A program made the translations under genes and the position numbers. A stretch of 59,496 nucleotides of DNA from Mesorhizobium hawassense (lineage in GTDB: Bacteria > Pseudomonadota > Alphaproteobacteria > Rhizobiales > Rhizobiaceae): positions 1-59,496 of the forward strand of contig NZ_QMBP01000029.1 of the NCBI RefSeq assembly GCF_003289945.1. The letters are read 5' to 3'. Positions 33,010 to 44,928 of this stretch are shown piece by piece (position 1 is the stretch's first letter; every line of letters begins with the position of its first letter). Below the pieces are notes generated by a model that worked only from the letters and a program-made list of their open reading frames with translations, was not told the DNA's origin and made no database searches.

Positions 33010-33378
33010 CTACGATGCTCGAGCGTCCAAAACCGTCCCCACGATTCGGGCAGCGGCTTGATGGAACACTTCAAGACCGCGACAAAGCCAGCTCGATTTG
33101 TCGATGAGCCGCGTTTGTCCAAGCCACGCAGCGACCAGCAGCCGCGCGGGTGATCTGTGAGTATAGGGGCGAGGTCTAATCGCGCGCAGCTCAAGATACT
33201 CGACCTTCGAGAAGCCGGCGGCGAGGATTGCCTCTCGGCCGTCCCTGAGAGCACACTGTACAGACTCTCCTGAATTCAGCTGTCCGGCTGCTTGGACCAG
33301 GATTTCAGCCAGTCGAGGCGCCCTTTGGCGCTCGGCCAAAGACAGCCGCATGTGCGCCACGATTTTGCCAATCACCAT
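33010..33378 (-). pseudogene. panC: PanC (pantothenate synthetase) C-terminal remnant
   Basis: The minus frame encodes RLSLAERQRAPRLAEIL, ALRDGREAILAAGFSKVEYL, then ARLLVAAWLGQTRLID, the C-terminal third of pantothenate synthetase. The N-terminal nucleotide-binding HIGH-type part and middle are missing. With panD 5 kb away, it suggests that a fuller pan set was once carried on this or a related island. Confidence 0.75.
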
Positions 33379-33414
33379 CGGCTTCGCGGAACGTAGGGCC
33401 AGCGATAATCATGC

Positions 33415-33810
33415 TCCCCAGCAACGCCGTCAGTTCCATCCGCTCTGATGTCGCTGTCGGGGCAGATCTGCTTCAGCGGCGCAAAGGCAACGACCATGCC
33501 CGGGTAACAATCTCGGCACATCATCCAGCGAGGATTGCGCACCTCCACGGTGCCGAAGACGGTCCGGATCCGGCCGCGTCGTGTAGTCCTTGACCGGCCG
33601 AAACCTGTGGCAATCCGGGCAGACCCGACGAAAGAGGGAATACGTCTCCGCCTCGTGGTTCACAGCCGCGCTCTGCAGGGCCGGCTTGATCGTCTTCGAC
33701 AGGCCAAGGTCGCCGTCAGACAGTCGGTGCCAGCTCTTGTCGATGCGAACCGCCTTCCGGCAAACGTCACGGAACTCGCTCCTGCCCTCGATCGTGATCG
33801 GCCATTCCAC
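33415..33810 (-). pseudogene. Transposase N-terminal fragment (ISKra4-like)
   Basis: It starts MEWPITIEGRSEFRDVCRK, followed by RIDKSWHRLSDGDLGLS, NHEAETYSLFRRVCPDCHRF, then after a frameshift RTVFGTVEVRNPRWMMCRDC and AFAPLKQICPD. This matches the N-terminus of a transposase common in rhizobia that I remember as ISKra4 family. Small deletions and truncation make it non-functional. Confidence 0.65.
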
Positions 33811-34247
33811 CGGTCATCGCCTTCTCTTCGAACAAAGCGACGCTGATGGACTACGCAGGCCTAACAACCCGTATTCGACCCCAGAGAAACTACCAGTCTG
33901 CCGTACTGCCCCGATGGCCAAAGGGATATTCGCCCCCCGCGACAATGTCGTCATTCGACGTGAATTCGCGGATTGTAACCGATGCTAGGATGACATCTTT
34001 GCGCGGGCAAATCGTCGGGCGACTTGCAAGCCAGGTGTACGCCTGGCTATACGAGGGGTCTCGCGCAACTTGACGGAGAGATGGCAGCTCAAAAAGCGGG
34101 AACATACTGTCGTCGGCAGTTTGGATTCGAATATAACGCGTGGGTACGCATCAAGCCTGCACAGCGGTTTTCTCACCGCGGCTCGATCGCACTGAAACCG
34201 GGGCGGACTCCATGAGGTGTTTAAGTTGGAAAACCGGAGAGAGAAAT
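33811..34247. other. Intergenic, no gene
   Basis: Short opposing frames without recognisable domains. It lies between the transposase fragment and the Lrp-like gene; a helix-turn-helix for that gene was looked for here and not found. Confidence 0.4.
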
Positions 34248-34511
34248 TTGACAACCGGTAGCAAAATCCCGGTCCGGATCGAGTTGGAGGCCATTAGCTC
34301 ACACGCGGTCGAGCGCTTCGAAAATTCTATTCGAAAGCATCCCGAAATCGAAGAATGCTATGCGGTGAGCGGCAAGACCGATTACCTTCTATACGTCTCC
34401 GTAAAGGACATCCGTGGCTACGAAGAGATCCACCGGCAGGTCCTTTCCAGGCTACCTGGGGTAAGAAAAATTAGGGCGGATATTCCTCTACGTCGTGTCG
34501 TTCCATTTTGA
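34248..34511 (+). CDS. Lrp/AsnC-type ligand-binding (RAM) domain protein, no DNA-binding domain
   Basis: Of about 87 residues, KIPVRIELEAISSHAVERFE, then EIEECYAVSGKTDYLLYVSV, and LSRLPGVRKIRADIPLRRVV form an AsnC C-terminal (RAM) domain. The usual N-terminal helix-turn-helix is absent: upstream sequence does not encode it in any frame. TTG 34248 has GGAGAGAG five bases upstream; ATG 34212 is a less well-placed alternative. It is either a 5'-truncated Lrp gene or one of the stand-alone RAM proteins. Function unknown. Confidence 0.65.
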   Translation: MTTGSKIPVRIELEAISSHAVERFENSIRKHPEIEECYAVSGKTDYLLYVSVKDIRGYEEIHRQVLSRLPGVRKIRADIPLRRVVPF

Positions 34512-34641
34512 TGGATGGCGTGACCCGAGCGCATCCACGAAATCTTCATTTAGGTGGAGGTAAGGCCAAGGCGCTTCTAAATTGCCTAGAGGCTGGCTGA
34601 CGTTGCTGGCGATTGATACGAGAGGAAGATACGTGCTGAGG

Positions 34642-34935
34642 ATGACGCGGGCCGAGCTTTACGATCTCGTCTGGTCGAAACCGATGACCGAAATCGCAAG
34701 GCAGTATGGCATCAGAGACCAGCATGTGGCGCAGACATGCGATGCGTATGAGATCGCTCGGCCGCGTGCCGGCCATTGGCAAAGAGTAGAGCACGGCAAG
34801 TCGGTGGAAACCGCTGCGCTCGATAACAAGAACCATTCTCCAGAGACAATCATCGTCATCGAACCGGCGCTAAGGAAACCCGGCGGGCTCCAGCGGGGCG
34901 ACCACGATGACGCAGCTAAGAAATGCGCAGCATGA
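34642..34935 (+). CDS. Hypothetical protein with MTR-ELYxLVWSKPMTE domain
   Basis: The 97-residue product begins MTRAELYDLVWSKPMTEIAR, continuing QYGIRDQHVAQTCDAYEI and PRAGHWQRVEHGK. This is a conserved N-terminal module of uncharacterised alphaproteobacterial proteins that looks like a helix-turn-helix. Homologues I recall are much longer, so the gene is probably truncated after residue 60. No operon partner. Confidence 0.6.
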   Translation: MTRAELYDLVWSKPMTEIARQYGIRDQHVAQTCDAYEIARPRAGHWQRVEHGKSVETAALDNKNHSPETIIVIEPALRKPGGLQRGDHDDAAKKCAA

Positions 34936-35258
34936 TCCAGGCTGGTGAGGGGATTGCCGCTCGAAAATGGCGTCTTGGCTGAGGACACCGCGAACATTCG
35001 TGGATTTAGGGGCTTCGGGTACCGTCCTCGCCGTTTGTTACGGCAGAGCCGATCTCGCGGGCTCTACTAGAACAGCGCGCACCTCGAGGGTCAATGTCTC
35101 GCCACGAGCTGGCCGAAACGTTCCTGGCGATCGGTCATGGCGGTCCGATAGATGCTACGCGACTGCCTCGGAAGGTTGCGGCGACGCATCGCGCTCGAAC
35201 GCCAATGTGCGCTGCCCAGGCCGGGGTGGGCGAGGTAGGAGCGCCACTGAGGTCTCGT
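34936..35258. other. Intergenic, no gene
   Basis: Only conflicting short frames; nothing recognised. Confidence 0.4.
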
Positions 35259-36008
35259 TCAAGGGCTGTTTCGCCTCGGCCGCCCACCGCAACGTTGTTC
35301 CAGCCGGCTCATGTTGTCTACCGTGACACGGCGGTTGTTCTCGATCCGGATCACGCCTTCCCTTGTCAGTCTGGTCAGCTGACGGTTCACCGTCTCATTT
35401 GTAGTTCCTAGGAAATCAGAGAGGTCGGTGCGCGTCAGCGGCAAATCGAAACACGCCGATCTGGTCGCCCGCCCCACACTGGAATCGATGTTGCGGGCGA
35501 TCATGAGAAGAAAGCTCGCAACCTTCTCAGGCGCGGTCTTGCAGCCCAGAGTCACTATCCATTCGCGTGCTTCGTCGAGTTCGTTCAGCGTCTGCTTGAG
35601 CAGGCGATGCTCGAGTTCCGGTGATTGCTCGATCATCTTTTCAATTGCCCCTTTCGGAAACGAGCATATCGAGACAGTCGTTGCCGCTTCGGCACGGATC
35701 GCGCTTTTCGCCTCGAAGGGCTGTCCCAGAAAATCCGGCGCGAATTGCAGACCGACGATTTGCTGGCGGCCGTCCGCAAGGCTCTTCGTCAGCTTCACCA
35801 CGCCTGAAAGCAGGTTCGAATAGCTGTTGAGGGCATCGGCATCGCCAATCAGTTCGACGCCCGGTTCGACCCTGTGCCGCGACGAAGTCCTGGCGAGCTT
35901 GGCCAAGCGATCTGGATCGAGCGCGCTGCAGAGGCCGCGGCGCCGTGCCTGGCAAGACAGGCAATGGACGGGGATGCCGGAACTGATAGCGTCGTGCCGT
36001 ACTGTCAT
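35259..36008 (-). CDS. fnrN: FnrN/FixK-like Crp/Fnr-family oxygen sensor
   Basis: The 249-residue regulator has an N-terminal Cys cluster HCLSCQARRRGLC (C16, C19, C27) plus C115. These are the four positions expected for an oxygen-labile [4Fe-4S] cluster in FnrN-type proteins; FixK2 of Bradyrhizobium lacks it. A cyclic-nucleotide-binding fold follows, then a helix-turn-helix with LTRTDLSDFLGTTNETVNRQ, followed by LTRL. The recognition helix reads E-T-V-N-R rather than FNR's E-T-V-S-R. Targets would be TTGAT-N4-ATCAA-type boxes such as the one at 14039. No FNR box was found upstream, so autoregulation is not visible. Confidence 0.88.
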   Translation of the reverse strand: MTVRHDAISSGIPVHCLSCQARRRGLCSALDPDRLAKLARTSSRHRVEPGVELIGDADALNSYSNLLSGVVKLTKSLADGRQQIVGLQFAPDFLGQPFEAKSAIRAEAATTVSICSFPKGAIEKMIEQSPELEHRLLKQTLNELDEAREWIVTLGCKTAPEKVASFLLMIARNIDSSVGRATRSACFDLPLTRTDLSDFLGTTNETVNRQLTRLTREGVIRIENNRRVTVDNMSRLEQRCGGRPRRNSP

Positions 36009-36600
36009 TGATCGCTCTCCCGATCAGATTGCTCTCCCGGCCCAAGCGCCGGCACGTGTCACCAGATGCTGCGGCTTCAGCACGGTCGGCGAACCGCCAC
36101 CACGGAGGGCGTCAGGCTCTCGCCGAGCCCGGGAATTGAATGGCCGGGTGCGGTGCCGAGGGCTATGGCGGCAAGTCTTTGGGCGCAAAGCTTGGCATAG
36201 AAGGGTTTGCGGAGTTCGGGAACCGAACCCCGGACTAGTGGAGCTGACATTGTTCTTTCCCTGACTGGATCGAGAGGTGGGTTCCGACCTTCGCGGGCTT
36301 CTCCCCATCGCGGCGCCTCAGTCGACGCGACAACGGTCGCAGCAAGCGCCGTGCCAAAACTGCGGCAGCGTGAAAAACGCGCAGGATCCTTCATGCCGTG
36401 CTTAGGCGGATTTATGCACTGACCGCTGGTGCGTGCCTACCGACAGAAGGGCCACCCGTCAGGGTGGAATGTCGCTCTGGGCGCTACATGCTGCCTGGCA
36501 GCGACAGGAAGGCCGTCGACGCAAGCTCTTAACGAGACTGCGATCGGCATCTTGATTGTCGATTTCTAGCTATGGGATGCCGAAGGCTGTCGCCCGCCGG
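36009..36600. other. Intergenic, with one possible small gene
   Basis: A minus-strand frame from ATG 36250 to 36077 (57 residues, starting MSAPLVRGSVPELRKPFYAK, with AGGGA upstream) has plausible coding character but no recognised family. The rest shows nothing. The fnrN promoter should lie at its left end. Confidence 0.35.
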
Positions 36601-37335
36601 CTAGACGCCTCGTTTGTTACCCCAGAGCATAACGTGCAGCTGTGGTAACACGCGGGCTTCGAACCACCTGTCACGGGTTACGCTATCAACCAGCCACTCC
36701 ATGCGTTTCATTATTCCATCAACGTCGACAGGCGCGTGTTCATTTCCGGGGTGTGGCGGCGTGTGATTGCCGGGTTGCAGATAGACTGGAAGTCGCGGAA
36801 ATCTCGCGGCGGCCTCTTTCGCAAAGGAATAGTCTGTTTCGTCGAAAATAACGAGCTTCAGTACGATTTGCGGCTTGTCCTGCGCCGCCTGGAAGCATGC
36901 CTCGATAGTGGCCCAATCGGTCCTCATTTCGCTTGACGGCGGCTTTGGGCTGACGACCAGCACGTCAAGTTCGGCGAACCATTCCCTTACCACGGAACCT
37001 TGGGTTTCCAGCGCAAATCGGTAGCCCTGATCATGGCCTCGCTTGATGAGAGCACCCAAAGGCTGGATCGCCGGATTGCCGCCTGACAGCGAAACCATCA
37101 ACGGGCGGCCGCCGGAAAGCGCGACCACGTTTTGCCACACCGCATCGGATGACATCATCTCCCATTCATGCCGGAATTGCCTGTCCACCGCATGCAGACT
37201 GTCGCACCAGGAACAGCGATAATCACATCCACCGGTTCTGACGAAGACCGTCGGCAGACCGATGAGCACGCCCTCGCCCTGGATCGTCGGCCCGAAAATC
37301 TCACTCACGCGGATTGCGGGATGCGTATCGGTCAT
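36601..37335 (-). CDS. queE: 7-Carboxy-7-deazaguanine synthase QueE
   Basis: The radical SAM enzyme converts 6-carboxytetrahydropterin to 7-carboxy-7-deazaguanine, the second dedicated step to preQ0 and queuosine. Motifs: SEIFGPTIQGEGVLIGLPTV, CDYRCSWC cluster (C-x3-C-x2-C), MVSLSGGNPAIQ. 244 residues from ATG 37335, which overlaps the queD stop (ATGA). The C-terminal half is of the longer (about 240-residue) type. Last gene of queC-queD-queE. Confidence 0.95.
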   Translation of the reverse strand: MTDTHPAIRVSEIFGPTIQGEGVLIGLPTVFVRTGGCDYRCSWCDSLHAVDRQFRHEWEMMSSDAVWQNVVALSGGRPLMVSLSGGNPAIQPLGALIKRGHDQGYRFALETQGSVVREWFAELDVLVVSPKPPSSEMRTDWATIEACFQAAQDKPQIVLKLVIFDETDYSFAKEAAARFPRLPVYLQPGNHTPPHPGNEHAPVDVDGIMKRMEWLVDSVTRDRWFEARVLPQLHVMLWGNKRGV

Positions 37336-37688
37336 GGTCGGCATTCGGCCCATGTTTTCGGCGTTTCGCTAACCCGCACGGCCGTGGTTTCGGGCAAGCG
37401 TGCCTTGCACCATTCATAAAAGTGTCTGGCTAGACATTCCGCGGTGACCTTTTCATGTCCCAGCACGTCATTGAGATGTCGGTGGTCGAATTTATCGTCG
37501 ATATAACGTTTGAGCGGTGCCAAATCGTGATAGTCGCGGACAAAGCCGTGCTCGTTCAGTTCCTTGCCCGATAGCTCCACTTCGACGATGTAGTTATGCC
37601 CGTGCAGGCGCGCGCACTGGTGGTCAGGCGGCAAGGACGTGAGTTGATGAGAGGCCGAAAAGTGGAATTCCTTGGTGATGCGGAACAT
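37332..37688 (-). CDS. queD: 6-Carboxy-5,6,7,8-tetrahydropterin synthase QueD
   Basis: The 118-residue protein makes 6-carboxytetrahydropterin from dihydroneopterin triphosphate. Zinc histidines in EFHFSASHQL and HGHNY, catalytic Cys in DHQCARLHGHNYIVEVE. ATG 37688 overlaps the queC stop (TAATG) with GGAGG upstream. Second gene of queCDE. Confidence 0.95.
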   Translation of the reverse strand: MFRITKEFHFSASHQLTSLPPDHQCARLHGHNYIVEVELSGKELNEHGFVRDYHDLAPLKRYIDDKFDHRHLNDVLGHEKVTAECLARHFYEWCKARLPETTAVRVSETPKTWAECRP

Positions 37689-38386
37689 TACACGTTCCTC
37701 CTGCGCAACGCGTCGAGCCAGAAGTCGGCGTCCTCGTAGTCGGTGGGATCTGGATGCCCACAGAGATGAAACGCCTCGCGCCGCTCGACGCAGGTCCCGC
37801 ACCGTCCACAGTGACGCCTGCCGCCCTTGTAGCAGGACCAGGTCTCAGCAAATGGCGTGCCGTGTCGGGCTCCATCCTCAACTATGTCCGCCTTCGTGAG
37901 ATTCACATAAGGCGTATAGAGGCGAATATTCGCGTAGCCGTCGAGCGCGCGGTCTTGCATCATCTGGAAGGCGTCGATGAAGGCTGGCCGGCAGTCCGGA
38001 TAGATGAAGTGATCGCCACCATGCACGGCCATCGCCACCGCTTCGGACTTGCGCGCGGCAGCGAAGCCGAAGGCGATGGCCAACAAGATGGCGTTCCGGT
38101 TGGGCACCACCGTGACCTTCATCATGTCTTCGGCGTAGTGCCCATCGGGTACCTCCATATTGTCGGTCAGCGCGGAGCCGAAAAGGCCGCGGCCGATTTC
38201 GCGGATGTCGATGATGCGGTGCGGGACGTTCAGACGCTCCGCGCAAAGGCCGGCGAAGTCCAATTCCTTGCTGTGCCTTTGGCCGTAATCGAAGGATAGG
38301 AGGCCGTCGAGTTCCTGCTCCGCTGCCACCTTGTGCGCAAGGGAGATGGAGTCCAATCCGCCGGAGCAGACGACGAGAGTTTTCAT
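37688..38386 (-). CDS. queC: 7-Cyano-7-deazaguanine synthase QueC
   Basis: This ATP-dependent enzyme converts 7-carboxy-7-deazaguanine to preQ0. ATP motif SGGLDSISLAHK at 8-19 and a C-terminal zinc cluster CYKGGRRHCGRCGTCVERRE. 232 residues. ATG 38386 starts the operon; the frame is open upstream but without homology. No queF or tgt is in the window, so the product presumably enters queuosine synthesis elsewhere. No preQ1 riboswitch was recognised upstream. Confidence 0.95.
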   Translation of the reverse strand: MKTLVVCSGGLDSISLAHKVAAEQELDGLLSFDYGQRHSKELDFAGLCAERLNVPHRIIDIREIGRGLFGSALTDNMEVPDGHYAEDMMKVTVVPNRNAILLAIAFGFAAARKSEAVAMAVHGGDHFIYPDCRPAFIDAFQMMQDRALDGYANIRLYTPYVNLTKADIVEDGARHGTPFAETWSCYKGGRRHCGRCGTCVERREAFHLCGHPDPTDYEDADFWLDALRRRNV

Positions 38387-38727
38387 CGTTGGGGTTTCCT
38401 GTTTTGACCGGGTAGGCTGCGACCGGAGATTTCTCTGCTCTCCCAGTACCCCAGGGAGCCTCGTTTGTGAACTGAGGACGAGTTTGATGCGCTGACGTGC
38501 CGCTGTGCTGAAGCGGGCTGAGCCTGCAAGAAACACGAACCTGACAGACGGCCCACTTCACTGCATGTTCAAGATCCAGCATAACAAATAAAATAGACTC
38601 TGAACGAGGCCCGGACCTTCAGAAGCAAGGTCTCGACGCCTCGATCAAGCGCCCAGTGGCTGAGCTTCGAGGACTAAAGGAACCGAGTTTGTTAATGGGC
38701 CTCGAGCGGAAGCCACCTCATTAAAGC
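38387..38727. other. Intergenic between queC and an IS630 remnant
   Basis: Contains the que promoter region, not resolved. No riboswitch fold or palindrome that I can defend. The sequence is AT-richer near 38,580-38,600. Confidence 0.4.
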
Positions 38728-39480
38728 GTGTTGCGGCGTTTGTGGATGAGGGCAACAGCAACCTTGAGGCGTCGCGTCCTTTCAGGGTTTCGCCGAAGTT
38801 CGTGAACGACCTGATGAAGCTGCGCGCCGAGAGAGGTACACTTGAGCCCGCGCCGGCAAGGCCACGGCCCTGGCGGAGGCAAGCTGACTGCTCATGCCGA
38901 CTTCGTGCGCCAGCGGATGGCCGAGAATGGCGATCTGGCGCTCGACGGACTGTGCGTGGAACTGTACGGGCGCGGCATCACGGTGCACCGGTCGAAAGTG
39001 GCCCGTCTTTTTCACCGGCTGGGCCTCAGCCACAAAAAAAGACACTCCGGGCGGGCGAGCACCAGGGTCCCGACATCCGGCAGGCGCGCGAGCATTGGAT
39101 CGGGGGGCGCAAACCGTTCTTCGACAGGGCCTTCACGCGCCTCGTCTTCATTGGTGAGACCTCGACCAACACACGGTTGACCAAGCGAACCGGCTGGGCA
39201 CCCAAGAGCCAACGTTACCGAACATCCGCACCATTCGGGGCTGGAAAACGAAGACCTTCATCGCCGGCTTGAGATGCCACGCCATGATCGCGCCTTGGAT
39301 CGTCGATGCGCCGATGAACAAGGCGCGTTTCGAGCTCTATGTCGAGACCCAGCTTGCACCCGAACTCAAACCGGGCGACGTCGTCATCCTCGACAATGTC
39401 GCCTTCCACAAGAGCGAGCAGGCGGCCGAGCTGGTGCGCCAGCGCGGTGGCCGGTGCTGCCGCTGCCGGCCTATTCGCCA
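38728..39480 (+). pseudogene. IS630-family transposase, frameshifted
   Basis: Parts of one transposase lie in successive frames: a helix-turn-helix start (RVAAFVDEGNSNLEASRPF), KLTAHADFVRQRMAENGDLA with SKVARLFHRLGLSHKK, then FIDET-like FTRLVFIGETSTNTRL, and the DDE end MIAPWIVDAPMNKARFELYV with PGDVVILDNVAFHKSEQAAE. Order and motifs match IS630. The C-terminus is lost and joined to another gene's remnant. Confidence 0.8.
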
Positions 39481-39489
39481 GAACGGCGA

Positions 39490-40030
39490 CCCGCGGCACC
39501 AGTTTGAATCGATCTTGGGCGGCCTGCTCGAGCTGCCGGTTGCGACGCTGGTCTATCCGGCGCACGACCACAAGGGCGATACCGTCTCGACTATAGGCGA
39601 AGAGAAGGCCTTCAACCCGCAGGTGGCTCGCCAATCCGAAAATGATGGATGTCGCCGTGCCGCCAATATCAAGGTCGGGCTGCACCAGGACAAGATCGCG
39701 CGGCGCGGCTGGCGGCCAATGCGAACGAAGCGTCGGCGCTGGCCGGCAAGCCGGATGTCGCGCTGGTCGACCTGCGCGAACGCCATGACATTATCCCGGG
39801 GTGCTGCATGTGCTTACCCGAGGCTGCAAGAAAACATCACTTCCGGCGGCGTGTTGCACGAGCTCGTCCGTTCGACCGGCAAGCGGCTTGTGCTTTGCTG
39901 CGCCTTCGGCGAGCGTTCGGCCCTGGCGGTGCAGGCCGCCGCCCAGGATGAGGGCCTCACATCAGCCTGCCACATCGAGGGCGGAATCGACGCCGGGAAG
40001 AGGGCGAATGGACCATTGGTAATGGTACCT
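39490..40030 (+). pseudogene. MBL-fold hydrolase with rhodanese domain, remnant
   Basis: Fragments ELPVATLVYPAHDHKGDTVS and STIGEEKAFNPQV match an ETHE1-like metallo-beta-lactamase/persulfide dioxygenase. Later parts (PDVALVDLRERHD in another frame, ENITSGGVLHELVRSTGK, CAFGERSALAVQAA, CHIEGGID) match a C-terminal rhodanese domain. The metal-binding N-terminus is missing and frames are broken. Confidence 0.75.
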
Positions 40031-40069
40031 CCGGCCCTCTCCCACGACAAAAAAACAAAGTGGGCCTCG

Positions 40070-41698
<1,629 letters not shown>

Positions 41699-41755
41699 TG
41701 ATTCACTCCTGCGGATAGGCAGTTCTTGTTGACTTCTTGTATAACGCGGTTTCGG

Positions 41756-42070
41756 TCACGCGGCTTGCCTGGCCAAGGCCGAAACCTCGATCACTCCCAG
41801 GATGTCGCTTTCCTTCATGATGAGCAGGTCTTCGCCGTTGAGTTTGATTTCGGTGCCGGACCACTTGCCGAATAGGATGCGGTCGTCGACCTTCACGTCG
41901 AGGGGCACGAGCTTGCCGCTCTCGTCGCGGGCGCCCGGGCCGACGGCGATGACTTCGCCTTCCTGCGGCTTTTCCTTGGCAGTGTCGGGGATGATAATGC
42001 CGCCGGCCGTCGTCTCTTCGGCCTCGATGCGACGGACGAGTACGCGGTCGTGCAATGGACGGAACGTCAT
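41756..42070 (-). CDS. groES: Co-chaperonin GroES
   Basis: The 104-residue lid of the chaperonin is MTFRPLHDRVLVRRIEAEET, continuing TAGGIIIPDTAKEKPQEGEV, then KVDDRILFGKWSGTEIKLNG; it carries a few more residues (ALARQAA) than the standard C-terminus. ATG 42070 has AAAGGAG upstream (CTAAAGGAGAACGAT). First gene of groESL. A duplicated, degraded copy of its start and leader exists at 48.65-48.85 kb. Confidence 0.96.
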   Translation of the reverse strand: MTFRPLHDRVLVRRIEAEETTAGGIIIPDTAKEKPQEGEVIAVGPGARDESGKLVPLDVKVDDRILFGKWSGTEIKLNGEDLLIMKESDILGVIEVSALARQAA

Positions 42071-43879
42071 ATCGTTCTCCTTTAGGACAAACAAATTGCG
42101 AGAGCCTCCCCCGATCCGGGCCCTCAGGGCCAGAATGGGGCTCGCGCGACTTTGGCGGCATCGCGCGCGCATGCCGAACTGGTTTTGCTCCTTTCACGTT
42201 TCAAGAGGTGGACTGACTGGGGACAACATCATGACCCCTGAGATTTCCCCAACAGACGCTTGTGATTTCCAAATGCGCGTCACTTCGGGTAGGCTGGAGT
42301 CAACTTGCGGTAATTGACGAAGACGCATCCGCTTTCCCAATTAACAGAGGAGAGTGCCTTCTGGTGGCTGCACGGATACGTCTTGTCACCCCTGCGAGCA
42401 TAAATACTTCTCCATTTCGTCAGCTTGTTTTACGTCAAACGAGAACGCCAACGTCCGCACGTCATGACGCTGTCTTATTAATACTTGCTATTTGTCTTCT
42501 TCCATTTCCTAAATGAGAATGTTCCTTTTCGCACCTTCGAGTAAACCGTATCGACACGCATTATAATTTTATAATGCCTTCATATATTGTAAAACGGCTT
42601 CACGGATTAACAGGCAGAGAGCAAACGCCATGCCAGATGCAGCGGCGGCTTAAATTTCAATCAGTTGCCAATTCTCCGCGCCTTGTGGGTAAAGCAGCGT
42701 CGCTATTTTGTCGAATTCCCTCCAGGAATTTGAAGGAAACCAGTCGATGTGCTTTCATATATTAGCTCTCGTGACGCCGAAGGGATGAGATGCTCATTGC
42801 CGTTCGCGAGCCGGTAGCCACGGTGGGCGACCCAGTGGCAACAGCCATGCTGAAGCCGGGCGACCGGTGTGGACTGATGTGGATCAAAACAAAGCCAAGC
42901 GGCGACCCGCTGCGCTCGAATGGTGGAGCCAGAACCTGACCCCTCCGACACCCCATCGGTCCGATCCGGACAACGAGCCGGCGCCGCTGGTCGCGCCCAG
43001 CGGGCGCATTCACACTGGGGACGCCCGGACTTTCGCAAGGGCTTCCGGGCCGTGGCTCCGACCTCGGGAAACCTGACGGCGTGGCATTCGAAAATCGGTC
43101 GGACAGGCGGACTTTGAGGGTCACGAGCTCCTCAGAAATCGAAGAGTTTCATGCTGCAACCCTTTCACCGGGAATTTGCGACAGGATTCTTTGGCATTGT
43201 GCGAGGCGCGACAAATGTCGGACATGCGGCAATCGATTGGCATGTGTCTAAAGAGCTTTTTCATTGGCACGCATGTTGCTTCGAGTCTCACTTAACGCGT
43301 CTCAGGGAGAGTGTTTCAACGTTCGCACCATGCTGTCAGCAGATCAGCCGTAAAGTGGGACCTGCCGATACAGAAGGAGCAAACGGCCGCACCGCAAGCA
43401 ATACTCGAGCCAAGGGCTGTACAAGCACTTTGCCACGATGACCCTCTTGGCTGGCGTCCAACTCTGCAGTCGGTCCAACGTGGCCAATTTTAGCAAGTCC
43501 GTCGACAGAACCCGAAAATCAACACAAACAAGAATTTGGTGATGCGGCGAGTGGTTTTGACATCTCGTCATGAGGCACCGCCTGACGCGTACTGAGCGGT
43601 GCCGCCGCATTGATGTCTCGATATCAAGGCTCACAACGCTGTCGCCTTTGAACGAAATCTGTCGCGTATCGAACACGCGGACCATTAAAAAAACCTGGCG
43701 TTTTCGGCTGCGGCTTGGTCTCAAGGCAGCCGCGGACGTTGTCCGCCACCGGCCAGCAGCATCGCATTGCCGAACGGAATGGCTGGCGGATCATGACGCC
43801 TCGCCATGCTCCACATCCAACCCTCGAAGGCCACCTGACCTTCGCGCTGAAGTATGAAGGACTCGGCCTTGCCGTCCTC
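42071..43879. other. 1.8-kb region without an intact gene
   Basis: The first 700 bases are AT-rich (repeated ATATTGTAAAA and TTTATAAT runs near 42,560-42,600) and probably regulatory for groESL. From about 42,780 to 43,750 only conflicting frames occur. Around 43,800 a fragment HPTLEGHLTFALKYEGLGLA resembles a piece of a Fic-type protein abutting the thiC remnant. No THI-box (TPP riboswitch) was found, consistent with loss of the thiC 5' end. Confidence 0.45.
42621..42636 (-). promoter_or_regulatory. Weak sigma-54 promoter candidate upstream of groESL
   Basis: The minus strand reads C-TGGCATG-GCGT-TTGC-T, GG-N10-GC with correct spacing and one mismatch in the -24 box. It lies 550 bases from groES and no perfect NifA site was found upstream, so relevance is doubtful. 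Confidence 0.3.
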
Positions 43880-44925
<1,046 letters not shown>

Positions 44926-44928
44926 GCC

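Noticed and set aside
33250..33270. CACACTGTACAGACTC as a second tra box
   Set aside because: Only the TGTACA centre is symmetric; arms do not match the 18-base palindrome at 10151, and it lies inside the panC remnant.
38387..38600. preQ1 riboswitch upstream of queC
   Set aside because: No sequence matching the known preQ1 aptamer cores could be identified by eye.
42071..42600. CIRCE element or sigma-32 promoter before groESL
   Set aside because: No TTAGCACTC-N9-GAGTGCTAA or clear heat-shock promoter was seen.
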